Shown: positions 23,063 through 34,060, numbered from the stretch's first letter. The stretch: DNA of 64,000 nt from Cepaea nemoralis (GCA_014155875.1 JACEFZ010021736.1:1-64000); one strand, 5' to 3'. Notes: generated by a model from the sequence alone, not told the origin. Numbers and translations are program-made.

Positions 23063-23395
23063 GCTTGCTTGCTTGTGTTAGTTGGCTTGAGCTCCAACGC
23101 GAAGTCCTGTATGTCGGATGAAGGCATCCTGTTGTCCAACATCAGTGTGATGTCATACAGGACCTGATGTTTGCGTGAGTATCCGTTGTCCCATGTCTGG
23201 CTTATTGGTGTGCAGACTGGTGGTTCCTCGCCATACAGGCAGACACTCTCCGACTTCGGAGGAATCGGCGATCCTATTGACTTCAGCCAGGACCCCGAAG
23301 GGACCTGTTGCCCAGGACGCTCGACGAGGACGCGTCAATAGGTCTTGGCCAGTATATAACCCGGCCCTGGTGCCTTGGAAACACCTCTGTGTCCC
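23063..23395 (-). repeat. Unclassified ~335 bp element, copy 1
   Basis: Flanked by a perfect 12 bp target-site duplication (atgtatgtatat at 23051-23062 and 23396-23407). In minus orientation it starts gggacacagaggtgtttcc and ends in a (CAAG)-type simple tail. Short minus open frames are conserved among copies. Confidence 0.85.
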
Positions 23396-23429
23396 ATGTA
23401 TGTATATAATAATAATAATTTTTTTTCAG

Positions 23430-23880
23430 TTTAATTTAATCGACGGATCAACATCAAGTGATTGCCGGGCCGATGCAAATGAGGCTCTAAGGGATACATC
23501 TTGTTTGCGGTGAATTAAAATTGAAGTACCCACGGTTGTAACCCAAAAGTGCTCCGTTCTACTCCTAACTCAAGCCTGACTCCAGAGATTCTCAGCTCAG
23601 TGCACGAACTCCGTAGCACCGGCGAGGATCCTGAAATACTTTGGGTAGATTTTTAACTCAAAATTTGGCCCCGACAGCGCAGTTTGGCTACTCATTTTAG
23701 ATTTGCAACTGCCAATGGATTTTTTTACGTGCGCAACAATACACACAGGCGTCCGATCTCACTACCACAATTTTTTTTTACTAGAAGTCCACGTGAAAAA
23801 AAATCCCGACCCTCACCGGGGCTTGAATCCGTGACCTCCAGCATTCGAGGCGGACACCATACCTCTAACTATCTCAGTAC
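23430..23880 (-). repeat. tRNA-derived SINE-like repeat, copy B
   Basis: Inverted relative to 600-1075. In minus orientation the tRNA-like head lies at 23880-23815 (tatggtgtccgcctcg..., ggattcaagcccc). Confidence 0.7.
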
Positions 23881-25335
23881 TAACTTAAAGTGTGGCCTCA
23901 AAGAGTTCCCCAATAATAATAATAATAATAATGTAGTTGTACGGTACAACTATCATCAACTATTGTCATTAACTATCAACTATTTACTATTTGTAACTAT
24001 TATTATTATTTAGAGTACTTGTAACAGTGTATGTTTGTTATTTGTGTGCTGACAAAGGCCGCAATGTCCATCTTGTAACTTGAGTTTGTGTTCTAATAAA
24101 GCGTATCGATTAGACTACTCGCTCGTTTTCATTTATCTAATATCTCCGACATACCGAATTTTTACAAAAAAAACTTATACCAAGGTTCGATAATAAACAC
24201 AAACTGTGCCCAACCATTGGCTAAAATAAACGTCTCCCTCTGTTTACGATATTCATGCATCATACTGACACATACTCCATTCAAGGTGGGTTTCCCCGTT
24301 TATCCAGGATATTAAAACTTTCCCATATCCTGGTTATTACGTTCCAAATCACGATCTGCTGTTATAATTATCACAAGGGACAGAGACGTCTGAGAGAGAT
24401 AGTGATGACTAGTAAGCTTCAGACATGTACTTGTCAACGGCCATCCTCAGACCTTATTGAAGCAGTTGTACGGTTCTTGTTTGAAATGATACGATATGGA
24501 AAAAAGGAGTCACACTTGTGTTTTTCTTGTAGTTTTTCTGTTACTTAGGCAAATGGATCTTGTAAGTACTAACTACTTTAACTTAGCGTAGAAAGTGAAT
24601 TTCGTTCACAGTAATTTAAATTTACATTAATCATATTCATTGTCATCAAGTTCCTTGCCAATTGGCGTAAGTTATCAATCAATTAATATTATTAATCATG
24701 TTTCTTCACATCTTTCGATCTCCAAAAAAATGTATCATCAGTATGTGCTGCTAGTCATGAAATAATGAAAGAAAAACAGCCCAAAAGCTGCAACGTTGGC
24801 TATGGGTTCTCGTGTCAAGGCCATCACGTTTTGTTGACCTGAATGCTCGGAGGAATAGGTAAATCAGTATTTTAATTTGTATTTACTATTTCCCTCACTT
24901 GGCGAGACGGCGAACGCAGACTTCGAATTCTCGTCTGACCGTGCTCATGATATTATCGGCGTAGTTCCCTATCGACTACGCCAGGCAGCCCTCTACATGA
25001 AAGGCGTCACGAATATTCTTCTACGATTAGTTATTTATTTAGGAGCATATTCTCAGCCACAAGCAGTGTACTTGTCTAGGTTAGGATTTCAGTATAACTG
25101 TAACATATGCAAGCCTTGTAGTTTGTAGTAAAATCTGTCTGGGCTAGAAATAATAACTAGTAACAGTAACAGCATATATTATTCATATTCATATAGTAAC
25201 AGTAACAGCTGGAACATAATGGCTTGCTACAAGCCTTGTAGTGTACTTGTAGTAAAACTGGGCTGGAAAGAATAAATAGTAACAGTAACAGCATAAATAG
25301 TAACTAGTAACAGTAACAGCATAAATAATAAAAGT
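23881..25335. other. Mostly unique AT-rich sequence
   Basis: Contains (AAT)n at 23915-23932 and repeated agtaacagtaacagc motifs at 25150-25330. A minor open stretch near 24700-24835 has no convincing splice acceptor. No gene assigned. Confidence 0.4.
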
Positions 25336-25349
25336 AAAACATGTGAAGG

Positions 25350-26704
25350 CTCCCCCCGATGTGTCTCCACCATGCCGTGGTGGGGGAGCTTGAGTGTCCC
25401 TCTGACCCCAAGCGCTGTTCCGATGGATATTAACTGCATATTGGACAGCTCTTGGGATAGGGACCAGACTAAGAGAGACACAGCCTGCTGCTCTGCACGT
25501 AGACTGAGGATAACAGTCAAAATCAGGCAAACGATGCCAATAATCTCAGTCCGGACATAACCTCTAAGGCTCCCAGCCGAGGTATATGGCTGAACGTCTC
25601 TAAGCCATAAACCCTCGGAAGTGAGAGCCTGGCCGACACAAACATACATCAAAATTGAGGTGAGGTGCTGAGCACGCTACATGCTTGGCGCAGATACTCG
25701 TTCGATGGCTCTTAGCTGGGGGATGAGAGGGCCTGACCGTTACTCGCCCACAGACGCACGGAGGTAAGGTGCTGAGCCGGCAGCACATGTAGCCTACCTC
25801 GTGAGCGAGTACAAAAGGTGGAAAAACACCTCGGTCGCACGTTCCGTAGAAAGTCTGTAACCGTACTCATGGAGTGAGTGTAGTCAAAGGTGGAAAATTG
25901 TCTCGTTGACACGAAATGGAACGCCTGTCTTGCGAATCCATTACGTGGCAGCCCGAAGCAAAAGCTTGCTGTGTGGAAATAAGAGTCTCGAAACCCGAGG
26001 AAGGCTAACCTCATCAAAAATGCCCGCTGAAGCCGGAAGTGCCAGCCTACGGGCGGCAAAATAAAAATGGCACTACGCAATTACGTCCGAGTGAAATGTC
26101 TTTCGTGACCGGAAAAGCTCTAACTAGTCTTCCCTCGTGCTAGGAACAGCTACCTAGTCTCCGAATGCCGCTCTTGTTCGGAACAGCTCTGACTAGGTAG
26201 TTTCCGAATGTCCGACGTGTCTGGAACAGCTCTGACGGACACAACGACAAGCACATGTCCGAAAAACTCGCTGAGTGGATATTGACTGCAGACCAGTTTG
26301 GTCTGTGCGGGAACGGCCCGGGGCGAACGAAATGCCCAATATATTGAAGTGAGGAATTAAAGCAGCCATGAGCAGGACGTGACGATTCCCTCGGTGAGCC
26401 CAGGACCAGGGCGCTATGTGCCGGCCCTGCAATTATGGAAGCCACCCTGGATGGCGGAAAATGCCATGGACTGTCCCTACCTTCCTTTGAGGGACGACTG
26501 TTGTCTTCACCTGTTCCAACTTGGCCAGCTGGGTTGTGGACGGTACCGCAAACAGAGAGAGTCTCCCAGGAATGCTACCTGGTCAAAAAAGCACGCTGAA
26601 GCCGGTTGTGGTGGCCTACGGGTTTCGGCCCAAGGGCGCATAACAGACACACCGCAATCACATCTGAAAAAACACTCCGGATGATCGCAAAGAAGAAGAA
26701 GAAG
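25350..26704 (+). mobile_element. 1.36 kb (GAA)n-tailed non-autonomous element with target duplication
   Basis: A 13 bp target duplication (aaacatgtgaagg, 25337-25349 and 26705-26717) brackets the unit. It begins ctccccccgatgtgtctcc and ends (GAAGAA)n. There is no coding capacity for RT or transposase. Two internal related modules (about 26005-26095 and 26560-26700, each cc.gctgaagccgg...cctacggg) match the short ~145 bp elements at 33410, 35558, 46907 and 47909. The insertion lies at the edge of a SINE. Confidence 0.8.
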
Positions 26705-26975
26705 AAACATGTGAAGGACCCTTTTACATGCTTCGAGGTGTGCTGGGTATATCGTGCTAGCCCCATGTGTTTATAAACCAACCAGCACTCAATCTATGAT
26801 ATGGTTACTATGGCTCTGGCCACCGTTACTTTCCCAGATATTTTCTGGTAATATTTTAGACTGGGTCGACCTGTAAACACAGGTTAATTTTTAAAATCTA
26901 CATTGATGGGGATTCGAACACACAGCCCACTGAGCTGGCAAGCAAGGGTGCTACTGCGGCTCTAAACAGCAGGAA
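26705..26975 (-). repeat. tRNA-derived SINE ('aaggacccttttacatg' family)
   Basis: In minus orientation the head has a box A-like region and ggggattcgaac as box B (rc), then cccagtctaaaat, and ends aaagggtccttcac. Same family as 27295-27525, 38280-38515, 44205-44510, 46290-46580 and 63225-63530. Confidence 0.75.
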
Positions 26976-27024
26976 CAGCAAATATTAACCCATTTAATCT
27001 CAGAAGTTATCCATAAGAGAAGAA

Positions 27025-27175
27025 GTGTGTATATTTAATGACTGTGTAGGGATTAAAAATATTGCCAGTCCAAGTTTTGTATTTACTTATTATGTTGCAT
27101 GAATTTTACAAAGGGTGAATACAAAACTTGCACCGGCAATATTTTCAAAAACTGCACAGTCATTAAAAATACATC
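27025..27175. repeat. Foldback element
   Basis: Arms at about 27031-27085 and 27113-27172 are imperfect reverse complements (aatgactgtgtaggg...aatattgcc / ggcaatatt...actgcacagtcatt) around a 27 bp loop. Confidence 0.75.
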
Positions 27176-27294
27176 CTGTATTGCACTCACAGGAAGTAAG
27201 GTGTGGGGGGGGGGGGGGGGGGAGAGATATGTATGTTCGTGACAACAAATGTCAGATTTCTAGATAATTTTTGTTAAGTTAAAAAAAAAAGTAC

Positions 27295-27525
27295 AGGACC
27301 CTTTTACATGTCTTTAGGCATATTTGTGTAGACCAATCGGCATTCGGTGAGTGATGTGGTCAGTATTATACCGATCACCGTTAATTTCTCAAGACACTTC
27401 CTTGTACCCATTTTAGGTCTGCGAACACAGGTAAATTTTTAATTCAATTCTAACCAATGCAGATTCAAACTCATGACCAACGGCCGGCAGGCCAGCGTCT
27501 AGCAATTACAATATCACCGCTCCCA
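27295..27525 (-). repeat. tRNA-derived SINE ('aaggacccttttacatg' family)
   Basis: Shares caggacccttttacatg, tgatgtggtcagtattatacc and ggtaaatttttaa with the other members. It follows a poly-G tract at 27206-27222. Confidence 0.75.
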
Positions 27526-27734
27526 TTTCTTGGTTGTGTTCTGACTAAATGTGATAAGCACAATCGCACGTGATTCAATGATTAGTACACATGAGAAATA
27601 ATCAGTTCCTCATTGTTTTGATGTTTAGGGGCAGCAAGAGTTAAAGTTTAAACTGTCTGGGACTGAAGGAGATAATGGAGCAAATAAAGCTAAGCTTATG
27701 GCACAGTTTACTATTGCTGGTATATGGCAAAAGT

Positions 27735-28265
27735 AGTAACTAACAAGGAAGAAATTGAATATGACACAAACTTTGAATATCTTGGCTCCCTAATCACCAA
27801 TAATGGAGACTTTTCAAAAGAAGTCAGATACTGATTGGCCATAGTAATGCTCAAGTTAGGCTTTTATGATATTCCTCCATCCCACCATCACAGTCCATCC
27901 AACACCATTTCTCTCGGTCAGCCCCTATTACTTCTACCATTGATCTTTCCAGCCATCATGATGTTTTCCAGTGTCTCTCTTCTCATTACATGACCAAAGA
28001 CTGCTGTTTGTCTCATTACATATGTATATAATTTCTACTTTAATTAGCCCTTTCCAGACACGTTGTTAGTTATTCTGGCAGTTCAAGTTCTTTGCGACAT
28101 ACATCACAGTAACCACATCTTCATTGTCTCCAAGCACTTCTTAACCTGTTTGTTTATCTTACATGATTCACTGATATACAACATAACAGGCTCTATGTTA
28201 CATTTCTATACTCTCTTTCTGATATTCAGTGACAGTGACTTATTGTATAAAATACTTTTCATTTT
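27735..28265. repeat. Two LINE fragments in opposite orientation
   Basis: 27735-27860 (+): KVVTNKEEIEYDTNFEYLGS, ITNNGDFSKEV. 27862-28265 (-): ORF2 tail of the subfamily at 34416-34790. Confidence 0.6.
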
Positions 28266-28389
28266 TCTGAAATGCTGCCTTTGCTTTACCTATTCTGTTC
28301 ATGCTATATTTTGATTTTTAAATATGCAGTTTTAACAGTCATGGATGTAATTTGTTTTCTAAATGTTCACTCCTGTTCTTATGTTTCAG

Positions 28390-28421
28390 GTTCAGACATC
28401 CCCTATCATTGATTGTGACAA
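28390..28421 (+). CDS. Possible 32-nt exon of unknown gene (or of the receptor)
   Basis: A strong pyrimidine tract and cag precede it and gtataa follows. Read in phase 0 it gives VQTSPIIDCD and leaves two bases. Those complete Lys with the next candidate exon (28912), which is the simplest assignment. The leftover phase also fits the receptor exon at 30111, where the Cys would sit plausibly before the YCMECKIC motif. This is splice-logic inference only. Confidence 0.35.
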
Positions 28422-28911
28422 GTATAAATTGTAAGATGAACTTATTTTTGTTAAAAAGTGTGTGTTGTGCATATTTTTTTAGCATTAAGTTCTTCTAGCA
28501 CACATGTTTAACCTGGGACCGTAAGGGAAGCCAAGAATACTTAATACTGTGACCTAAAATGCATGTCATTAGAGGCAATTAAGGAGGGTTTGTGGGAAAC
28601 TGGCTATCACAGCCTATAGAAAACTTGAGCTGCAAGATCTAACCAGTCATGAACAAGTCAATAAAAAATAAAATTTCTCTCCTGAGTTACAGTAGTATTA
28701 CTAGTAAATGCTTCTATCTCCTGTATTACTGTATTATCACCTATAAATGTTAGTATATCCCGTGAATTACTGTATTATTACTACTAAATGATCATATTCC
28801 CGATAAGTTACTGTATTATTATTACTAAATTATTTGTATCCCCTTTGAGTTACCTTCTATTTTGTGCAGGCACCAATTAATGAATATTTGTAATTAGTAT
28901 TAACTTTTTAG

Positions 28912-28990
28912 GACGGAACAACATTGGGCCAAATTTAGGTTTCCCTCTGAAGAAGACGGAGCCATTTTTTTGGAGTACAGAAATGACTGA
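28912..28990 (+). CDS. Terminal coding exon of an unrecognised gene
   Basis: After a pyrimidine-rich acceptor (taactttttag), one base completes a codon. The frame then reads TEQHWAKFRFPSEEDGAIFL and EYRND, with a TGA stop at 28988-28990. The composition (charged residues, aromatics, no low complexity) looks like a real protein C-terminus, and no copy is seen elsewhere in the window. AT-rich sequence follows to an AATAAA at 29154, as in a 3' UTR. I do not recognise the protein. Upstream exons were not found apart from the 28390 candidate; they should lie before the repeats at 26.7-28.3 kb. Confidence 0.5.
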
Positions 28991-29175
28991 AGTGACAATT
29001 TTATAAATTCAAAACAAAATATTAGAACCCTATATAGGTATACAAGTATATATATTCTTAAAGAGGATATAGTAAAGTTTATTTCTGTGTATGATTGAAG
29101 TTGTTTTGTTCATGTTTATGCAAATTTGATGACCTCATTTGTATTTTGTGAAAAATAAAATATGTCATACCTCTA
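28991..29175 (+). terminator. 3' UTR and polyadenylation signal
   Basis: AATAAA at 29154-29159 is about 165 bases after the stop at 28990. The exact cleavage site cannot be seen. Confidence 0.45.
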
Positions 29176-29291
29176 TGTATGAATTGGTACTAAATATTTT
29201 TTTTAAATGGTACTCACCTAAAATTTCCTCATTGAATACCTACACCACTTTAAAATAATTTTAAACACTTATGGTTAAATAAACAACAACT

Positions 29292-29371
29292 ATGAAGTCC
29301 CTATTGACATTTGTAATAGGTGGGCTATCAACTGGTGACATGTTTTTTGGTCCGGCCATTGCCATGAATGG
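29292..29371 (+). CDS. Candidate signal-peptide exon of the death-domain receptor
   Basis: An ATG at 29292 opens MKSLLTFVIGGLSTGDMFFG followed by PAIAMNG. This is a short N-terminus with one Lys and a hydrophobic stretch, like a signal peptide. It runs to a possible donor, gg|gtatag, at 29371/29372. The remaining two bases (phase 2) complete a codon with the first base of the exon at 30111. The hydrophobic core is weak and a minus-strand Ser/Asp-rich frame lies close by, so this is a hypothesis. The true first exon may be elsewhere. Confidence 0.35.
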
Positions 29372-29869
29372 GTATAGATAATACGATTCTTTTTATTCCC
29401 AATACACAAAACTACGGGGACACGAGGTTGAAATCCTCATGGGCACTTTCTGTATCACTAAAGTCATTATCTGACAGTCTTGAACTGACAAAATCGCTAC
29501 TATCAGAGCTAGTCAAGTGCTAGTACGGTCTTCAGGTTCAAAGCTGGCCATTTTAGAATTCACAAATCCACGAAAAACCGGGTATCTGCGTTAAAACGCA
29601 TGCTATAAGCTGCCATTTTCAAAAGCAAAATGGCTGACGGTTACAGGGCAGCATTTGATTGGCCTGTACTATTAAAAGCAAACCAATCAAAGCAGCTCTT
29701 ACAAACAGAGCCGATCTTCGGCCCGGTCGTCCTTCTGAATAGTGCAATGTGGCGACCCCAAGGCCGGAAAATCAGCCCGGCCAGGTTATAAAGGTTAATT
29801 TTACTTACTTGATTATTACTACTGAGTTACTGTATTATTACCACAAATGAGAGTATTCTCTGGCTCTTA

Positions 29870-30035
29870 ACCTTCTGGTGTGCTGATGGTGGTTAGCGGT
29901 ATCAACCCCTATACCGGTCTATTGGACTTCAATGCTGACTTCTTATTCAGAAAGCAATGGCAAACTACATAATATAAAATTGCTTAGAAAATCAATCTAG
30001 GGTTGGGGTTAAACACAATGTCCTGTAAAGAAAAC
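29870..30035 (+). repeat. Joined SINE fragments
   Basis: 29875-29935 resembles the Leu-tRNA-like SINE (gtgtgctgatgg, tcaacccctataccgg). 29940-30030 is the common SINE core and tail (attcagaaagcaatggcaaacta, atgtcctgtaaag). Confidence 0.6.
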
Positions 30036-30110
30036 TTTTAAAAAGAACATATATTAGCTGCATACACGCACATATTTCCTTTGTAATGTATTTGTCTTAT
30101 CTCTCTACAG

Positions 30111-30271
30111 CAAAGTACTCCATCCGTATCAGCAGTATTGTATGGAATGCAAGATATGTCCTGCGGATGTTGAAAGCAAACTTCACAATAAAGATTGTAA
30201 AAAGAAGATTCCGAATAGTGTACCAGGTCAAGGTCATGCATGGTGTACGGGCGACAATGACAAATTACCAC
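30111..30271 (+). CDS. Death-domain receptor: Cys-rich extracellular exon
   Basis: The acceptor (ctctctacag) and donor (c|gtaagt) are both strong. One base completes the incoming codon, then the frame reads KVLHPYQQYCMECKICPADV and ESKLHNKDC, with a last Cys in HAWCTGDND. The CxxCxxCP cluster with a further Cys 11 residues on recalls one cysteine-rich repeat of TNF-receptor proteins, but five Cys are too few for a full module, so the label is tentative. Frame choice rests on the Cys pattern and on phase agreement with the next exon; the alternative frame gives a basic sequence without Cys. Confidence 0.7.
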
Positions 30272-30359
30272 GTAAGTATTGGTACTTTTTTTGGTTCACT
30301 CGCTTTGAACTCATTGTAGTCCATACATGTGCTACTACTTGCCACTACTGGGGATTGCA

Positions 30360-31125
30360 CTGGACTGACTTTTGTGTGTAGAGTTTCGCTCTCGTTTGAG
30401 CTCATCAGTAGTACATCCTTGACCGGACCCAGAAACAAACCCCGGATCACTGGCGTGTGAAGCGGGTGTGTAACCATGCGGCACACGCTGGACACAGCCA
30501 AATTATCATAACAGAATACTACGTCACCCATCGTAGGCCGTAGCTCAAGATTTGCCTGATCGCCGCGACTGACGTCCGTCAAGTGAGTCTAGTGCTTCCA
30601 CATTGACGTGGATAGGCCTTAGGTTCATACCAGAATACGATCAGCATTGCCAGTAGTGAGTTTTGCTCAATATTTAAATCTCAAATCCCGAAAAAACCAA
30701 ATAAATTAATTTGATTATTGCTCGCTGGACATTAGGTGGCCTGGTGTGCCTTGCCAGTGAGAAGACCTGATCGTTCGGGTCCATATAGATTGATGGACAT
30801 CAGTCGCGGCGATCGGGCAGATTTTGAGCTATGGCCTACGATGGGTGACATAATATTCTGCTATGAAAATTTGGCAGTGTGCCGCGTGGTTACACACCCG
30901 CTTTCACACGTCAGTGATCCGGGGTTTGTTTCCGGGTCCAGTCAAGGATGTGCACTACTGACGAGCTCAAACGAGAGCAAAACTCGAGTCTAGTGCTTCC
31001 ACATTGACATGGATAGGCCTTGGGTTCATACCAGAATACGATCAGCGTTGCCAGTAGTGGGTTGTGCTCAATATTTAAATCTCAAATCCCGAAACAACTA
31101 AATAAATCAATTTTGTGTGTAGATT
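30360..31125. repeat. Inverted pair of a dispersed repeat
   Basis: 30395-30590 (-) and 30790-30992 (+) are reverse complements (gtgccgcgtggttacac, gatccggggtttgttt...). The module tagtgcttccacattgac...caaatcccgaaa appears directly repeated at 30587-30712 and 30992-31115. A third copy of the family is at 39000-39240 (-). Confidence 0.75.
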
Positions 31126-31129
31126 AAAT

Positions 31130-31330
31130 TTTCTTATTACCAGTGTCCCTCACCATCACGTGAACCCACTCCAACTTCTGAGGTACTTGTAATGTACGTC
31201 CCTAAGTCAAGGACAAGAAGTCAAACATTTTAGTCCAGCTAATTGGTGTAAGGGTAGCACCCGCTACCTGAGCATCAGCACACCAGAAGTTTAAGAGCAA
31301 GCGCTTTTATCCATTCAGCCATGCTGACCT
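31130..31330 (-). repeat. Leu-tRNA-like SINE
   Basis: In minus orientation: ggtcagcatggctgaatgga (tRNA-like 5' part), gtgtgctgatgc, then aaatgtttgacttc...gggacgtac. Same family as 41856-42060, 42843-43125, 36776-37025 and 61843-62148. Confidence 0.75.
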
Positions 31331-31620
31331 CCAGTATTTGTACTGAGAGTTTGGATCATGCCAAGTTCTTTCTTCTGTGTCATTGGTTGAAATTTCGTCC
31401 ATGTCTTTTCCCATTTTCCCATATTGTTGATCTCCAGTATTTGTACTGAGAGTTTGGACCATGCCAAGTTCAATCTTCTGTGTCATTGGTTGAAGTTTTG
31501 TCCACGTCTTTTCTCATATTGTTGACCTCCAGTATTTGTACCGAGAGTTTGGATCATGCCAAGTTCTTTCTTCTATGTCATTGGTTGAAGTTTTGTCCAT
31601 GTCTTTTCCCATAATACTTA
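31329..31620 (+). repeat. Three tandem units of about 90-105 bp
   Basis: tgacctccagtatttgtact..., cattggttgaa, gtcttttcccat recurs at about 31326, 31430 and 31523. Confidence 0.85.
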
Positions 31621-31739
31621 TGGATAGGTCTGTATTTTTTTTTAAATTTGTATTTTTATCCATAGCCCAAAAGGTTGTTGGAACACCACCCTCTGCTGAA
31701 CTCTGCGCTTGGACACCTCCATAAGTGCCCTGTTCTCCT

Positions 31740-32255
31740 CCTATCTTCTTCTGTTATGTGTGTAAAATAAATTGTCTATATCTCGAATGTTATAGCTTGT
31801 ATAAATTTGACTTTTCTTGTTTTTAAGTTCACTCAGTGGTCTGTGAAGTTTGGCTTCCCCTGTTGTTTCTCTAGACCAAAAGGTTTACCTTAATGTGTCA
31901 TATATGGAGTAGTCTTGGAGTACATGATCTATTGTCTAGAGTGCCAATATATGCCTGATTTTGCAAGATGGACAACATACTGACCAAAAAAATCTGTCAG
32001 TTGAGGTGAAAAAAGGTGTTTCAGTGCTATATAGAGCCAGTACTGCTATGTGCACGTGAAACATGAACAGTAAGCATGTAAGTTGAGAGGAATCTAATGG
32101 CAGTGGAAATGAGATTTCTTAGAAAAATGCAAAGGATATCATAGGCTTATTGAAAAATGAATCAAGACAAGAGCACAAACCTGATCTTAGACTGATGATT
32201 GTGGAAGATGACAAACTATGACTGCCCACATATATTGGTATGGCACATGATGATT
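31740..32255. repeat. Decayed LINE fragments
   Basis: 31741-31930 (-) is the 3' end of the RNase H LINE. 31955-32250 (+) is the KMDNILTKK...VEMRFLRKMQRI segment of the 5680-6240 family. Confidence 0.55.
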
Positions 32256-32776
32256 TGCAAATTCTTCTTCTATAGATCACTCAAGAGACAACTCAACACA
32301 CTGCTCAAACACCATAGCACGGTTGAGAATTTAAATGTGTGGGTAGCAGAATCTCACATCTATAAGTATTCCTATTTTTTTTCGTTGATAGGTTTTCTAA
32401 TTTTGAAATTTAACCTGAGTTACAGCCAACCTGGTCTGCTCTTTTTGATTAGCAACTGCTATGGGAATTTTAATGTGCACCAGTTTCTCAAAATTGTTTG
32501 CTCTTATGTGAGTAGGCTAGATATCGGTTCCACTACCGCAGACTCATTGATTGTATACCATCTTTATGTTTCTTTTTTTTAAAAACTTCCACATCGTTCA
32601 CACTGTGAAATGTACTTGGTCTCCTCAAGTTAGAGGTGGACATGATACACAGTGGTGTGGTTGTAAAATAAACAGTGCCAGGCACTTTAAAAAACTGCAA
32701 ATACTAGTAGTAATTGTAAATATGTTAAGCTACACAATATGGTGTCATAGCTGTTAACAAGTTTATAATAATAATA

Positions 32777-32786
32777 TATCATCATT

Positions 32787-32830
<44 letters not shown>

Positions 32831-32834
32831 ATAT
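32777..32834 (+). repeat. (ATC)n microsatellite
   Basis: Tandem TCA/ATC units. Its end serves as target site of the following element. Confidence 0.95.
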
Positions 32835-33161
32835 GCTTGCTTGTGTTCGTTGGCTTGAGCTCCAACGCGATGTCCTGTATGTCGGATGAAGGCATCCTGA
32901 TGTCCAACATCAGTGTGATGTCATACAGGACCTGAGGTTTGCGTGAGTATCCGTTGTCCCATGTCTGGCTTATTGGTGTGCATACTGGTGGTTCCTCGCC
33001 GTACAGGCAGACACTCTCCGACTTCGGAGGAATCTGCGATCCTATTGACTTTAGCCAGGACACCGAAGGGACCTGTTGCCCAGGACGCTCGACGAGGATG
33101 CGTCAATAGGTCTTGGCCAGTATATAACCCGGCCCTGGTGCCTTGGAAACACCTCTGCGTC
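32835..33161 (-). repeat. Unclassified ~335 bp element, copy 2
   Basis: A 14 bp target duplication with one mismatch (tcatcatcatatat / tcatcatcttatat at 32821-32834 and 33162-33175). Ends as in copy 1. Confidence 0.85.
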
Positions 33162-33409
33162 TCATCATCTTATATAACTAGTTACATTCAGTTATTATAT
33201 AATACTGCCTAATACAGTGGTTCTCAACCTTTTTGGCCCATTGCACCCCTTCATCATATTTTCAGAACGCCATTCCTCCCCCCCCCCCTTTTGTATTTCC
33301 TCCCTACCTCCCCCCCCCCCCCCCCCCCCCCCTCCCCAGTTACTGATGTACAGGAATGTGCTAAAAGATTATCTGGGAAGACTTATCTGGTCATCAAATG
33401 CCACAAGAA

Positions 33410-33556
33410 CCTCGGGAAGGTTAACCTGGTCAACAAATGCCCGCAGAAGTCGGATGTGTCGGCCTAACGGCGCAAGAACGCAGCTGTGCTGTAAACAGGC
33501 ACAACACAATCACATCCGAAAAAAAACACTCCGGATGAACGCAGAAGAAGAAGAAG
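33410..33556 (+). repeat. Short (GAA)n-tailed element
   Basis: Target duplication aaatgccacaagaa (33396-33409, 33557-33570). Body ggaaggttaacctggtcaac, cgcagaagtcggatgtgtcgg, ctgtaaacaggcac, then (GAAGAA). It corresponds to the 3' module of 25350-26704. A poly-C tract lies just upstream (33307-33332). Confidence 0.85.
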
Positions 33557-33689
33557 AAATGCCACAAGAAGTCAATTGTGACGTCCAAAGGGTACACATT
33601 TTGCAGTTTTACTTTAAACAGACACAATGCAAATACTGTTCCAGATAAAAATCCACGTGAATGAAGAAGAAGAAGAATATGTTTTATTG

Positions 33690-34060
33690 CAATATACCTG
33701 GAAATGAAGACATCACAGATTGACAAAGGAGGGTGGAAGACTACCTCAACCTGATGAAGACATAACTTATGATTTTTTTCTTCTTTCTTTCACTTGAAAT
33801 TTGTCTATAACTGCAATGTTGTCTCTTGTATGAATGTATCTGCCTTTTTTAATTCACTCAGTGGTATAACCTATGATGAAGCAAGAGATTTATCAGAATT
33901 GGTTGTTGAATCAAATGGGAATCAGAGCAACCAAACCACCAGAAAAGATGATGAATATTACCAGCTCTACTGAAGAGAACACGTCACAGTCCCCAGACTC
34001 TGCACAGGACACAAGAGACTGAAATACCACGTGTTTAATAAACTAAAGATACTGATGAAT
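33690..34060 (+). repeat. LINE relic interrupted by a LINE 3' end
   Basis: The host frame reads PDEDITYDEARDLSELVVES and HVTVPRLCTGHKRLKYHVFN, like a LINE region after RNase H. At about 33774-33865 (-) a ~92 bp 3' end of the (GAA)n-tailed LINE is inserted, with an imperfect duplication (ataacttatgat / ataacctatgat). Confidence 0.6.

Noticed and set aside
25189..25652. Overlapping minus frames of 113 and 141 codons
   Set aside because: They cover the agtaacagtaacagc repeats and the start of the (GAA)n-tailed element; no domain.
29390..29560. Minus-strand MASFEPEDRTST and Ser/Asp-rich frame as a transposase N-terminus
   Set aside because: A frameshift is needed, no terminal repeats fit the nearby TTAA sites, and nothing follows in frame.
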